Assembly: GCA_015501605.1 (NCBI GenBank)
Contig: JADNRZ010000008.1
Location: 868,001 to 932,000, forward strand
Origin: Panaeolus papilionaceus
Lineage: Eukaryota; Basidiomycota; Agaricomycetes; Agaricales
Direction: 5' to 3'
DNA length: 64,000 bases
Shown here: piece by piece, positions 32,042 through 44,105 of the stretch
How the letters are laid out: every line of letters begins with the position of its first letter
Numbering within the stretch: position 1 is the first letter of the stretch
The notes under the pieces: model-generated
What the model was told of the DNA's origin: nothing
The model's database searches: none
The model's input: the letters and a program-made list of their open reading frames with translations, nothing else
Made by a program: the position numbers and the translations under genes

Positions 32042-33938
32042 ATGTTTGCGCGGTGTACGAATATGCTTGTGCTGGCCATGATTATGGCAAGCACTTGGGT
32101 TGGGTCCGTTCATGCGGAATTGGACGATAAAACAAGGCTAGGAAACCATACAATTGATAGGGTACGTGTTGTTGAGTTTATTCACTCCCAAATGCTGCAG
32201 TGTGGGTGAAAGAAAGTGGAAATACCGCAAGCTCTTTTGGTTTCCAATGCCACCCCACCTATTCGCGCTTTGTGAGGTTTCGTACGCAAGTGTTCATTTA
32301 TATCGCTATCATAGACCCTGCAACTGCGAACACACTCAATTTACGCTCCTTATATTGACCAAGACCTTCAAAATCGGTATGTCGCCTTTCAGTTGCCTGA
32401 TAACCTCTGTCTAACATCTCCAAAAGGTGGTGGGATTTTGGCGCCGATGCTTATATTGTGTGCTTCTACAATTCTATACATTTGGATGTTTTCTAATACA
32501 AATACAGAACACTAACAAGCACATCCGACTGACAAGGAATGCACCCTCGCAAATGGTGCGGTATTCTGTTCTGGACATATCGTCTTTCAAACTAACAATT
32601 CACTATTCGCAGGGGTGGCTGTGGTCGCGTCTGGCTATGACTGCCAATAACTGGGTCATCGAAGTCGAATTCAAGGTACTTGTTTAAGTCTCACATCTCC
32701 GGATATCGGCCATTTAAAATATCTTCAGATTTCAGGCGATTCTTCGCATCTGTTTGGCGACGGCCTTGCGATGTGGTTGACCACAGACCGAGCTGTACCC
32801 GGACCTGTATTTGGGAGCAAAGGTACTTTCTCTGAACCTGTATAATGGGACATTCCTCATATTTTGATGCTTAGATGAATTCACTGGACTCGGAATTTTC
32901 TTGGACACGTCAGTTTCGGTGCTGGTTATCCTCAGCATTAGCTAAATTACCCACCCACAGATACGCGAACGCCCGCCACGGTTATTCCTTCCCCCGCATC
33001 GTTGCCATGTTGGGCGATGGTAAAACTAAGTACGACTTTGGCAATGATGGTGACGAACAAGCCATTGGCGCTTGCTCAGTAAGTTAAACAAGCCTATCTG
33101 TTATTTGTGCTCCTAACAATGGACACAGGCCAACTTCCGACGCACCAATGTCGCGACTAAACTCAAAGTATCATATGTAAAGGATCATTTCCTTGATGTA
33201 AGTAGCCCCCTGTATTGTGTTTTTCTCCGATCTGAACACCTTTATCATCGAATAGGTTAAAATTCAGTACAAAGCTTGTAGGTTGCCAAAATCACCAGTG
33301 TCGTGCGTGACTCACACTACTTTCAGGGGACGATTGGACAGACTGTTTCCACATCGAAAATGTTAAGCTTCCATCACACCCCTTCATTGGGTTCTCAGCA
33401 CTTACTGGGGACGTGTCTGATGCACATGAGTGAGCTTAGCTATGGTTTCTTCTATGTACTTCAAACATGACTGACTTGTTCGACTCTCAGTATTATCTCT
33501 GTGACCAGCTACTCTGCCATCCTATCACAACCCGATCAAGCACCTAATAAGCACCAAAAGACCAGCATCTTTGGCACTCGTATCGACGGATCATCCAGCG
33601 GTGGTACATGGCTCGGTTTCTTCTTTAAGGTCTTCCTCTTCTTTGGCGTCGTTGGAGGTGGCTACTACGGTTGGCTAGAGCATAAGAGGAAGCAGCGCTA
33701 CGGAGGCTTCGGAAACGGCGGATTGGGCAGCGCCGGCCCTGGTAGCGGTCCCTCCTTTGGAATGGGGGGCGTCATGCGCAGTGCTCCATACAATCAGGAG
33801 ACATTCGGTCATCGCAGTGCACCTTATGCCCAAGATTCATTTAGCAACGGCAACGGCGGCAGCGCAGGGTTCAGCCAGGATAGTTTCCCTCGCAGTGCAG
33901 GATACGGCCAAGACGCATTCGACCGTCGAAGGTTCTAG
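32042..33938 (+). CDS. L-type (legume-like) lectin, VIP36/ERGIC-53/Emp47 type cargo receptor
   Basis: Membrane lectin that binds high-mannose glycoproteins and sorts them between ER and Golgi. Twelve exons (32042-32161, 32315-32376, 32427-32457, 32508-32555, 32613-32675, 32729-32822, 32875-32908, 32961-33078, 33129-33197, 33256-33277, 33327-33429, 33491-33938) join in frame to 403 aa. A signal peptide ends near VHA-E. Family landmarks in order are HSIYAPYIDQDLQNRWWDFG, NTNKHIRLT, GDGLAMWLT, GIFLDTYANARHG (the Asp/Asn metal-site loop) and DDWTDCF. A luminal linker leads to one membrane helix (FFKVFLFFGVVGGGYYGWL, about 308-326) and a basic stop-transfer KRKQR. The cytosolic tail is Gly-rich and holds four copies of a nonapeptide like SAPYAQDSF, ending RRRF. 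That tail is much longer than the short signals usual for the family. Confidence 0.93.
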
Positions 33939-35498
33939 ACTGTCCGTGAGGTTGTGCTTTAATATGTAGTCAGACGACTCGCTACCCTGCGTTGAGTGTA
34001 TTGTATTATCTAGGCATGTCTGTCCATGGTTATTAATGAACGTTTTCGCCTTCCTTGACGAAAGTTGTGAATGAGGGTCAGGTTTAAGGGGGAGATCCCT
34101 TTTGTTCGGTAATGACTTGGTGTCGATGTGATCCCTGACTGAGTAAGACACTCCATTCGTGTCTGTGATACCTGGCGTCCCCGCTTGCAATCGATTATTA
34201 ATACCGTCTTATGAATTGAAGCTAGAAGGACGTGCTTCACGATCTCATCACATTGAGCCCCCGTCTCCAATCTAAACTCTAATAGGTAGCTGCCAAGGTT
34301 ACATGCCAAAAGCTTAAATTCAATCCTCCACCGCGACCGGAGTTCAAGAAGATGTCATCGCAACTGCGCATGACAGACACGATCGCGGGCAGGATAAGTT
34401 CTCAAAAACCACACTTTGAGAGAGTAAAGAAATCATTTTTATTCGTCATTTCATATCGTTCCAGTGAATGGCTACAACAGGGCTGCTCGGGTGTCCCGAG
34501 CTGGACTACTTTGTACATCGAGGTGACGGAGACGAGTGGACAATTAGAAATTTAGAGAAAGATGAAAAAAAAACAAGAAAGGAAAGAATTGAAGAAATGA
34601 CAAAGCAGAACAACGTTGAAAGTCACGGCAGATGGGGTGTATGGCTTCGCGGATGATAAGAGGAGGGTAGCTTTCGAGTTTGTCGGTCGGTTTCGCGCCT
34701 TGAGTTATTGAATCAGCGAGAAAGGGTAAGTGAAGCGCGATGGGCGAGGAATGAATAAGGAATATAGATGATAGGTAATTGTGGTGATGATAGGATGGAC
34801 TGATGAAATGGTGTTCAAGGGAGAGGACGTGTATTGTGTCTACTTGCAGGATACGAAGAATAAAATCACAAAAATCAACATGGAAAAAGAGCGACGATGA
34901 AGTTTACTATACTACTAAAATGAAGATGATAAAATGTATCTACAAAAAATGATATGCTAGCTACTAATACTACCTAAAAAAGAGACGGATTGACAATGAT
35001 AGAGATCGACTGGAGAGACAATGGCAATGATGAGATGCGAGAGACCTTTGAGGCATTAATCGTCACCGGCCAGACAAAACTTGACCACCTCGTTGGTGTA
35101 ATAAACCTGTACGAGGTAGCATGTGGATTGTCCATCCGATGCGCGAAATAATGAAAGTGGAAAGAAAAAACCGAGACATGACTATCCTACAAAATGGTTG
35201 AAATGACTACACTACTAAAACGTTAAAGTGAAGATCCAGATGCAAGAGAACAACAAATAGCGTAATGAGAGGAATAAAGCACAACTCCAGAATCGCGACC
35301 GAGGGGAATGAGATAGAGAGGAAATAAAGGTGACAGACAGACCGGTCGTATAACAATGTGACTGTAGTTGTATGAAAGATAATGTTGAATTATTTTGATT
35401 GGAGACGAGAGCGAGAGAGCTGACAAGAAACAGAGAGAACTGTACGCGTGCGATGAAAGCAAATATTGGGATGACTTGTTAGAATTGGTCTAAGATGA
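33939..35498. other. Intergenic, convergent 3' regions
   Basis: 1.5 kb between the lectin stop and the transportin stop. A/T- and purine-rich, with short frames only. No gene is supported. Confidence 0.55.
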
Positions 35499-38400
35499 TT
35501 AGACGCCATAGCGAGCAGCCAATCGCTCCTGGATGACAGGTGGGAATGAGGCGGTCTGGGCGTTCCATCCTGCTTCATCGTGCTGCTTGAAGCCTTGCAG
35601 CAAAGTCTGGAACATGCTATTGAGCTCGGGCGAGGGTTGATTCCAGCGAATGATAGAGTTGCAGAACCATAATAAACTCTGTAGAAAAGGAAATAAGCAA
35701 GAGCCAAAACAAATGCCGCAGAGACAAACCTTAGCCATGCCTGCAGGGTTCGTTTGAACCATGGTGCAGAGACCCCGGAAGGCAGAGTCCTTCTCCTCAT
35801 TGTCCCTAATTTCGTAAAGTGCTTGGCACCATGCTTGAGCAAACTCTGGGAGATGAGGAGCAACGAGGGTAGGATGCATTAGCCCAATGCGACCAATAGA
35901 TACGGCAGCATTCTCGTGGAGACTTCGAGGAGCCTTGGGGTGCAAAAGGATGGGGATGAGACGAGAAATGAGAGGGTGAACCCATTGTTGGAACTCAGGG
36001 TCATCTAAGAAGGATAAATTAGACACGGAATATCAACAGAAGCAATAATGTACAAACCTCTGCCATAACGAAGGGCAACCTCCCCAACACTCCATGCTGC
36101 GTTGTTGGACGCACTGACAAATTCTAACTTGGGTTCGGGATCCAGTTGGAGGATCAACTCTTGCATAATACCGGGCATCGCCGGGCGAAGGAGAGCAAAG
36201 CAATTCATAGCAAGATCTCCAACAAGAGCGTAGGCTGACTGCCTAACAGGTGCTTGTGGGTGTTTAAGGCAGACAGTCAACAACTGTAACAAGGTGCTGT
36301 TGGTGATGAGCGTCTGAAGCTCCATCCCCATTCCCTGGATCAAACCGGAAAGAAGGTCCAGGGCAACGACGAGGAAGGCCTTATCTGGCTCCTCAAAGTC
36401 GGCATTTTGCTGGTATTGCTGGTACTGCATCAAGGAGTTACGGATAATGGTATTGCACCGTTCGAAAACTGGGCCAGCATACGGCACGAACGCCGGACCC
36501 ATAGCAATAGTGACGGATGCCAAACACTACGACGAAAAGATAAATCAGCACGGAACTGTCCGTCGTTAAATATGACCTTACCTCCAAAAGAGGAATCAAG
36601 TCCTCGTCATCGTCTTGAAGTTTAGCCCATCGATTTGTCAAGGGCGGCATCAGAATGTCGACGTAGACAGGATTTGATAGGGCCCTTCCAACAGCATCGG
36701 CCAGCGTTCCAACTGCGTCGTAAAGAATGAGCATGTTTTTGTGCTGATATTTATCGAAAGCGAGGACGAGGTTTCGCAATACAGGCTCCAGGTAAGGCGC
36801 AAGTTCAGGACCAGCATCCTCTTCCAAAGTTGCAAAGGCACTGCAGCCGGCCTCTTGTACTCGTTTATTATTATCCAGGACCATGCGAAGAAGCTATTAA
36901 CATAGATGATCAATGAGATGTGGGTTCGTGACGGAAGACAGATTATCACATACGCCCTCCATAGTGGGGATGAAATACAAGTTTCGGTGCTCTTCTGACT
37001 TGGGCTGAGTACACCAGCTGGCATAACGCCCAAGTGTCCAGCAAGTTATTGAGCGGACAAGAGGCTAAAAACGACATAAACTTAATATAAAATACAAATT
37101 TAGAGGGCTAACTTCAGAAGGCTGACCTTGGGATCGCTGAGAGTATTGATTAAATATGGGATCAATGTCGGAAGGTGAGGTTCGATGGCTTCGATACATC
37201 CTAAACACAAGGTAAACGTCAATAATGACACATGGTGACATCAAATAGTAGCAAACCTTCAGCCATGGCCCCGAGAGCGAGAATTCCGCTCTCCCTCTGA
37301 AGCCAGTCAGCACTCCAGAGCTTATCCTTTAACGGCCCTAAGAGGACTCGCAGGAGATCTCCCGAAAACCGTACGGCGAGAACATCAAGAGCAGCCGCGG
37401 CACACTTGCGCAAGTTCCATTCAGTGGTCATCTCATCGGCAAAGTCGTCATCATCGAGGTCATAATCATCTTCGTCGGAATCATAAAGTTCCTGGCCGTA
37501 AGCACCAATGCGGCTTTTAGGCGCATCACCTTCGGGCTCGTTGACGTCGCGTTCGAACCCATGAGACTTTCCACCGCCATAATGACGGGGTTTAATGTCA
37601 GTCTCTTTGTCAGGGACGGCAGCGTTGTCATCAACGTCTCCCTCCAGCCACAGGAGATCGTCATCACCATAAATCATGCAGTCCAACAGTGTAGGACCAA
37701 CTTGATCCAAAAGTGGATGAAGATATGGGGCAAGCTCCTGGTCCTCGGCAAATGTCAGCCAGAACTCGCATGCTTCGAGGGCCACATTCTCGTTCTTGTC
37801 TTTTGTCGAGTACAACATATACTGGGCGACATTCGACATCTCTGGCATCAGCTTCTCAGGCCTGGCAGCCAAAAGGAGGACGAGAGCTTGGCAGACATGG
37901 CGGCGAACTGAGGGGTCCTCGTCGGATGCGCGTTTGAAAAGACAGGCAATGAAAGCGTCAATGTGGACAAAGAGTGATTGGCAGTTGATGGGGACGAAAT
38001 ATGAAAGGCAGGCCACAGCGTGCGATCTCATCTTTGGAGATTGATGTTCTGAAAGGCTCAAGAATTTAGGGATCATAAAATCGAGAGGCCGCGTTCCGTT
38101 GATCTCGACGTCCATCTTGCGAGGATAGTCTTCGCAAGCCTTTTCTAGAGCATTGAAAGCAGCCTAAATGAAAAAATTGTTGATCAGCATCAGAAAATCC
38201 CTGCTTATAGTTAAAAACAAAGCGAATAGAGGAAAAGGGACAGATCCAGAAATATGTAATCACATTCATTCAGGGTGGGTGGCTCAAAGAGGATACCAAA
38301 AACCAAACTGGAACAGGAAACAAGTTGCACAAGATGTTGGAAGGGGGGGAAATTCGATAGAAGTACTCACTTCTTGCTTTTCCAAATCGCTAGAATCCAG

Positions 38401-38872
38401 AGCCAATACAAGATGTTGAAGACATTCTGGCCAAGCCCTTGGTTCCAAAACACCGAGGAAAGCCACAATATCCTGGCTGGCAGCGTTACGAATCATGCCA
38501 TTGGAGTCGTTGAAAGCACTAAGCACAGCAGCTTTAACAAACTCTGCCACTTCTGGAGGTGCACTTAGGATAAGACGGGCATTGTTTTTCAAGAGATAAC
38601 CAGCAATGGTACGTATGCGAGCCTCCTCCTGGTTCATGGCGCTCAAGATGTACGCGAGATATGCGATATACTCCGGTGCGCGCGTGAATTGGTTTAGTTT
38701 CTGTTATCGATATTGAAATCAGTTATAATGTACGCGGCCTGGATTAAAGATCTCGTTGATTTGAGAGTACCTCTGTGATGCTGCGTTGTACAACGGCGGA
38801 GGTGGCCGTCGAATCATGGATGGTCTGTAAGATCTCCTGGAGCCCCTGTGGTTGAGGAGTCCATGCTGACAT
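35499..38872 (-). CDS. kap104: Transportin-1 / importin beta-2 (Kap104)
   Basis: Nuclear import receptor that carries PY-NLS cargoes such as mRNA-binding proteins through the pore and releases them on Ran-GTP. Nine exons (38771-38872, 38371-38700, 37257-38163, 37127-37200, 36954-37064, 36582-36893, 36058-36526, 35730-36004, 35499-35678) give 919 aa, close to the usual 890-950. HEAT repeats run throughout. The diagnostic transportin loop is present near residue 320-370: an acidic stretch ([19 protein letters not shown]) before [15 protein letters not shown]. Other signature blocks are [83 protein letters not shown] and the C-terminal ERLAARYGV. The acidic loop separates it from Kap95. Its second intron is unusually long (207 nt). 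Confidence 0.97.
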
Positions 38873-39099
38873 TTTTTGATAAAATACGCGTTAAAAGATA
38901 TAATGAAGGGAAGAAGGAGAAGAGTGGGTCAAAGAACAAACCAGCGACGACCCAGATGAACAGCGAGGACACTCGATAATAATATTAAATCCCGTAACAT
39001 CAACATTCTGTCACGTTTGTTATCCCTGTCACATCACTAGATATCATATCATTCAACACGTGTAATGTTGTCTATGTATTACAATCTATCTAAATATCA

Positions 39100-40372
39100 T
39101 CAAAGCTTCATCATAAGAGCTTCTTTATACCCTGAGCCAACAGGTGTACTAGTACCAGAAGATACTTGACTAGTACTAGATAAACTTGCTGTACTAGGAT
39201 CTCTCATGTAACTCGCTAAAAACTTTCGCCAATTCCCTTTAGACGGAACAAAATGTCCTGAAGCGAGAAAAAAATATCATAATCCCCAATTAGTATCAGC
39301 AAGTCAAATAAGCTATCATGCTTACCACCCTCGTGCTCCTCAACTCGTGCGTTGGCAGATACCGCAACGAGTTGTTGGGATCTTTCTTCTACAACCACCA
39401 CGTCGGTCTTGCCGATAACATGCATGGTTGGGGTATTATAACTCGGTGTAAAAAATGGCTCACACACGGGATCAAGAGGTCTGAACCCAGAGACTGCCAC
39501 GCAGAACTTACTGTTCCAGATATACTTAATCAGCGAAGATCCTGCCACATGAGCTTTAGGTTAAGGAACTTACAATGGGGGATGAGGTGCCTCCCCATTC
39601 ATCAAAAAGGGAGGATGAAGATGTGGCCTCTCAAGCTAGCATTGACGTGATCAATTCATACCCCAGAAGTCTATATCACGGACCGTAACTCACCAATGCG
39701 GAAATTACAGCTGCAAATGCTGCGCCTTGGCTATCGTAAGGTTCATTCAGAAAATACACTTTGAATCCCATATCAGGTATGACTACTGACCTGAACCCGA
39801 AGACCCCCTGTCAAGATGGACATTAATCAGCCATGCTTCAAACCATTTAACCCCACTTCTAAATACTCACATCAAATTTCGACTCCTTGAGAATATCCCG
39901 GATATAATCCAAAGATTCGAGCAGTCCAATGGCCTGCGTTCTCTCCTTGTTAGCTCTCCACCAGGCTCGCATAGCGGTGTCGGGATCGGCTTGAATCTCC
40001 TCCGCTGTGGGACCAGCAGCACCTTGTGCAGCCTCTGATGCAAAGAGTTCTGTTGGCTGGAGAACGTGTGGGGCATTGACAATCACTAATGGCTGACATT
40101 AATTCAAATTCCTGATGGACCGGTTCTGCACAATACATACCCAATTCCATGTCCTTGCATTCTTTCCTCAGGGCACCTAGCTTATAAGAATGTATAAACA
40201 CACACACGTTTTCGATGCCTCATTATATTGCGCGATTACTTACACGCTTGTTAAAAATTACGGCATTCTGTGAATACCTAGAAGACTTTCATAAACTGCT
40301 AGTACCTTTAGTAAGCCAAACAAAAGACACGTACCCGTGAAGCACAAGGATTCTTCTAAGTGGTGCAGCCAT
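39100..40372 (-). CDS. FSH-family serine hydrolase (alpha/beta hydrolase, Fsh1-like)
   Basis: Putative small esterase of the fungal FSH family; substrates are poorly known. It starts MAAPLRRILVLHGYSQNAVI, with the oxyanion-hole HGY block, and after several short introns reads APHVLQPTELF, WWRANKERTQA and SLDYIRDIL. The nucleophile elbow GVFGFSQGAAFAAVISAL is rebuilt across an intron that splits the catalytic Ser codon (donor after TTCAG near 39791). The acid region is PTMHVIGKTDVVVV and the catalytic His is in EEHEGGHFVPS, also split by an intron. The C-terminal tail is Ser/Thr-rich (SLSSTSQVSSGTSTPVG) and ends MMKL. The stop lies 228 bp from the transportin start, same strand. Confidence 0.9.
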
Positions 40373-41066
40373 GGGTAAATTTTAACTTTTGCGTGGAGGA
40401 CTGTCAAAAGGCGGATCTAAAAGGTTAAAAAGGTTCGAAGAGGGTTGACCAGCGCCGAGGGAACGGTAGTCAGAGTCGTGGTCGCCACTTGAACCATAGG
40501 ACGTACAGAGTGAGGGAGAACGACTATATAAAGCAGTTTAGAAGCGATTAAAAGCTTGAATTTTCCTATAATAAAAAGCCAGACAAGGAGAAGAACCTCG
40601 GAATAACGAAATTCTTTGATGAAGAGAGAGGACAAAGCAGAGAGCTGCTAATTATTCGTCGTAACTCCGGGGGCGGGATCATCATTAACCGATCCATCTA
40701 ATCTAATCTGGGGAAGGCCATGGTGAAATGGCAGCAGCAGCAGCCTCGCACAATTTTTGGATAATTTGGATATATTCTAAATTCCAAACAATGCGAAATG
40801 AACTAGTAGTAGTAATGGAATAACGTGATACAACTATTACAAAAAGAAAGAAAAGCAACGGACGAAGTGCACGCTGATCTGACAGGGAAGAAGAAATGAC
40901 ATACTACTCGGATGCAAATCGCATAATTGTTTCTAAAGGGGTATGAATAAATAGTCCTACATCCTCAATCAACGTTACAACACATAGCATATCGTTTGGT
41001 ACATCTTGATCAACTACCCTCGTCTCCAGAAGGCCCCGAAAAATGAGAAAATGAACGAAAAGCCGT
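40373..41066. other. Intergenic with a short CAG repeat
   Basis: Holds the FSH promoter and the 3' flank of the carrier gene. A short gcagcagcagcag repeat lies near 40732-40744. No gene is seen. Confidence 0.6.
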
Positions 41067-42495
41067 TTACTCCGAGTAGCCATCATCATCGCGGACGGAG
41101 GGCTTCATTCTCTCCATAACACCGCTCACTCGCTCATAAACGGCAAATACGATGGCCTGGCCAGGAGCGACACGTAGGACACGGGGTGTGATACCCTTGT
41201 AGAATGAGCGGACGCCCTCCTGTTTCCACATATCGGCAGCGATGGCGAAGATGCGCTGGAATGCGGATTGACCAGGAATGGCTGTGGATTTTTGCAGACC
41301 TGTAAAGGTGAGGATATCACATATGAGCAATTATATCAAAATGAAGCAATATGACGTACGAGTCTTAATGGTATCAATGGGCGCGTTCGAGAAAGGACCC
41401 ATAGCACCAGAGATGAGACCGATAACCATGTGTTGGTATGAAGGCAGCTCTACAACATCGGGTTGCCATTTATGTGCGAGCTTCTTAATTTCCTGGTAAG
41501 CAGTGAAGTTGGCACCTATGCACGAGAAAAAACGGCGCGAAAAGGATACATCATCAGTCTGACGTAGAGCATCAGCCAAATTTAAAAAGGAACGTACCCT
41601 GATTGGTGGCTTGTCTAAGCGCGGTGAGCGATACACCACGGTACAACGTTGAAACACCCTCTTCCCGGACAATAGTGTAAACTGCATGACCAGCATTCCT
41701 GTACCGTGGGGCTTCGAGGGGGTCAGCCAGCGAGTGCTGCTGGGCTTGCAGCCGAATCTTGACAACCTCCATCGGCGTTACGACCGCAACGGCTTCTGTA
41801 ACACCAGCTCCCAGACCGGCTGTTCATTGAGGGAAAAAAGGAACGACAATCAGCACTGCTTGTCCTGCCGCGGAACGCCAAACGGAACGCCAAAAGGTAG
41901 AGAGAAATGAGCATAAATGGACATAAAGGGGCGAAAGCGCCAGGGAAGTGTGATCACACCGGAGACAATAATGCTAATGAATGAATGATGACGACACTAC
42001 TAAGACTTACCGATGAAGATGCTTCCTACACTTGTCTTTCCGGTCTCCTTATCCGCAAGCCAGCCTTTGTATGTCTCGAAACTCGCAAATCGGATGGCCA
42101 TCTTAGGCACGATGCCTGAGAGAACGGCGCCGAGACCCTTGTAGAGAGCCAGGGGAGTTTCGCGACGGACGATGTGAGCGCCGGTGGCGATGAAGCCTCT
42201 GGGCTTGGTCTAGGGGTCATAGATAAATCAAATGTCAGCTGGCCCTCTCGGAAAATTGGAAGTAACGTTCACGGATACTTACGCCAGGTGTACGTCCTGA
42301 TTTCGACAGTTGCATACGAACCTTGATGGTGTCGAGAGGCTGACACGCGAGCTAAGAGGTGCAGATGATGTTTGAGTATTCTTTCACATAGATTAGTTAC
42401 AGCGAAACCCTTACCGCCTCGCAACCACCAGCAATTCCTCCAGCGATAATGTGTGTGGCGAAGCCAACGGGTTTCTTGTTCTGATTCCTAGACAT
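41067..42495 (-). CDS. sfc1: Mitochondrial succinate/fumarate carrier (Sfc1/Acr1, AcuL)
   Basis: Inner-membrane carrier that swaps cytosolic succinate for mitochondrial fumarate, linking the glyoxylate cycle to gluconeogenesis on C2 sources. Introns split about 320 residues. All three carrier repeats are visible with their signatures: QPLDTIKVRMQ, TPMEVVKIRLQAQ and APIDTIKTRLQ. Type-specific stretches are ALYKGLGAVLSGIVPKMAIR, TLYRGVSLTALRQATNQGAN, IGLISGAMGPFSNAP and FYKGITPRVLRVAPGQAIVF, which match the Sfc1 branch rather than citrate or ornithine carriers. The start MSRNQNKKPVG gives a short matrix-free N-terminus, and the frame ends VRDDDGYSE. The neighbour FSH gene lies downstream on the same strand. 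Confidence 0.94.
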
Positions 42496-43820
42496 GGATT
42501 ACGACGAGATATGTGCGTCGGTGGGTGTTAATAGAATTTGATCGAGGATTCAAGAATGCAGGAGAATAGATATGCTGGATGTATGGAGCTGCCTTTAAGG
42601 TCGAAGCTTGGGAGGGATGGGGTAGAGGATAAACTGTAGACAGAAGGAACGAAAATCTAGTTCATAAAGAACTTGTTATAAGGCTACGTTTTCTGCATGA
42701 AATCTGGGGAGCGGAGAGAAATATCATGTGAATCGACACTCCATCTGGAGCATACCCGAGCCTCTGTGCTATCCCGGGGGCAAATGGAACCGCGTCAGCC
42801 GCTATGTTGTTCCCTGTTATTCCGCGACCATGCCCGGACATCCGCTCTTTGTCCACTGGGACAATATCTGTAGCAATGGAAAGCATCGAAGAGCTTGATG
42901 ATGTTCGCAACCTTCGACATGGCTGCGCTCCGTGGGCTACGCGCAACAGCAGAAAGCGAGCTGTCGAGTATCGACAATCAAGCCATAACCGCATATCCCC
43001 ATTTAACACACAAGGTGACTCCTTCAACTGCCTGAGACAACTCGAAAGGTCGAGCTCTGGGGGTTTCAAGTGCCACACCCAAAGTTTTTGGACAGGCTGT
43101 TGACAAGCATGACGCAGTGATAAGAGCGGAATCAGGGTCGAGGAGGGTTAAAGTCGATCCTTTCTCAACAGGGGTGCGTTTGTGGGGTTGGTGGGCAAAC
43201 TTTCGGCAACGACAGCCGTCGTCGCTTCAGTCTTCGGAATGTCTTTCACAAGAACCATTCACATCCGTCGGCTGCATTCAGAAAGTCATGTTTATTAGTG
43301 AAGAACAATTTGAATATGTATAGGCTACATAGGGTATCCCGTACTCACCATCGGTCTCGGTCGATGACGCCGAAATCGCTTGTATCGCTTAGAACAAAGT
43401 GCACAGCGACAATATGGGATGGTGTCCTGAACTGAAACAGGTCGACAAGTTCAAAGTCATGAACCTAAATAAACGATTACTAGGAGATTGACGAAGATCA
43501 GACTGACAGATGTACTATTGGATCATTTACAGACTGGGTCACAACTATATCAGTCTGCACTGCAAAGGAGGTGGGAGTCAGTATACAATACAATATTGCC
43601 CGTTGTCCCTGCTTGGCTCTGATCCCTTTCTAATACCACTTGTAGTCTGAAGGAGAAGAATAGTTCCCCCATGCCACCTTGCTATCAGTTACAATCAGCT
43701 TCTGTCTGATGAAATTACGATACAATGGTCCCTGTTTTAGAAGGCTCGAGAAGGGAGCAGAACAAAATTTGCTTTGTATGTAGCCAATGGATGATGACCA
43801 ATGTGAGACATGGTGGCACA
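42496..43820. other. Intergenic, no gene seen
   Basis: 1.3 kb. Opposed frames at 42662-43103 show no domain or splice continuation. The right end leads into the promoter of the 44106 gene. Confidence 0.5.
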
Positions 43821-43821
43821 G

Positions 43822-43828
43822 TATAAAA
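43822..43828 (+). promoter_or_regulatory. TATA-like site upstream of the 44106 gene
   Basis: TATAAAA within GTATAAAAGGCTG, about 280 bp before the ATG. The same 13-mer surrounds the orphan TATA site at 10259. A C/T-rich stretch follows. Confidence 0.4.
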
Positions 43829-44105
43829 GGCTGGCAATCGATAAACCCAAACTTTTACATCTCTTTCTTCAAAAAAGTCATCTGGCTCTTTTCTGCTCTC
43901 TGTTGGGGCCAATTGTCTCCTACATTGAACAATATAGTGCATAAAGGAAGAACGTCGCACACTTGTCGTCCTACTTATTGGCGTTAAGGGCGCGCGTCCC
44001 TGTTTTAGGGCAATCAACATTTAAATTGCGACCTAATAAAAAGCGGCACCCGAGTTGTGCCATCAGGTTTGAGACACCACAAAACGTCTTTGAAACTGTG
44101 CCAGC

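Noticed and set aside
35499..38872. Importin beta-1 (Kap95) as identity of the karyopherin
   Set aside because: The long acidic loop before [15 protein letters not shown] and the ERLAARYGV end are features of transportin.
42662..43103. Opposed frames of 138 and 99 codons
   Set aside because: Mirror open frames without domain evidence or regulated start; likely chance.
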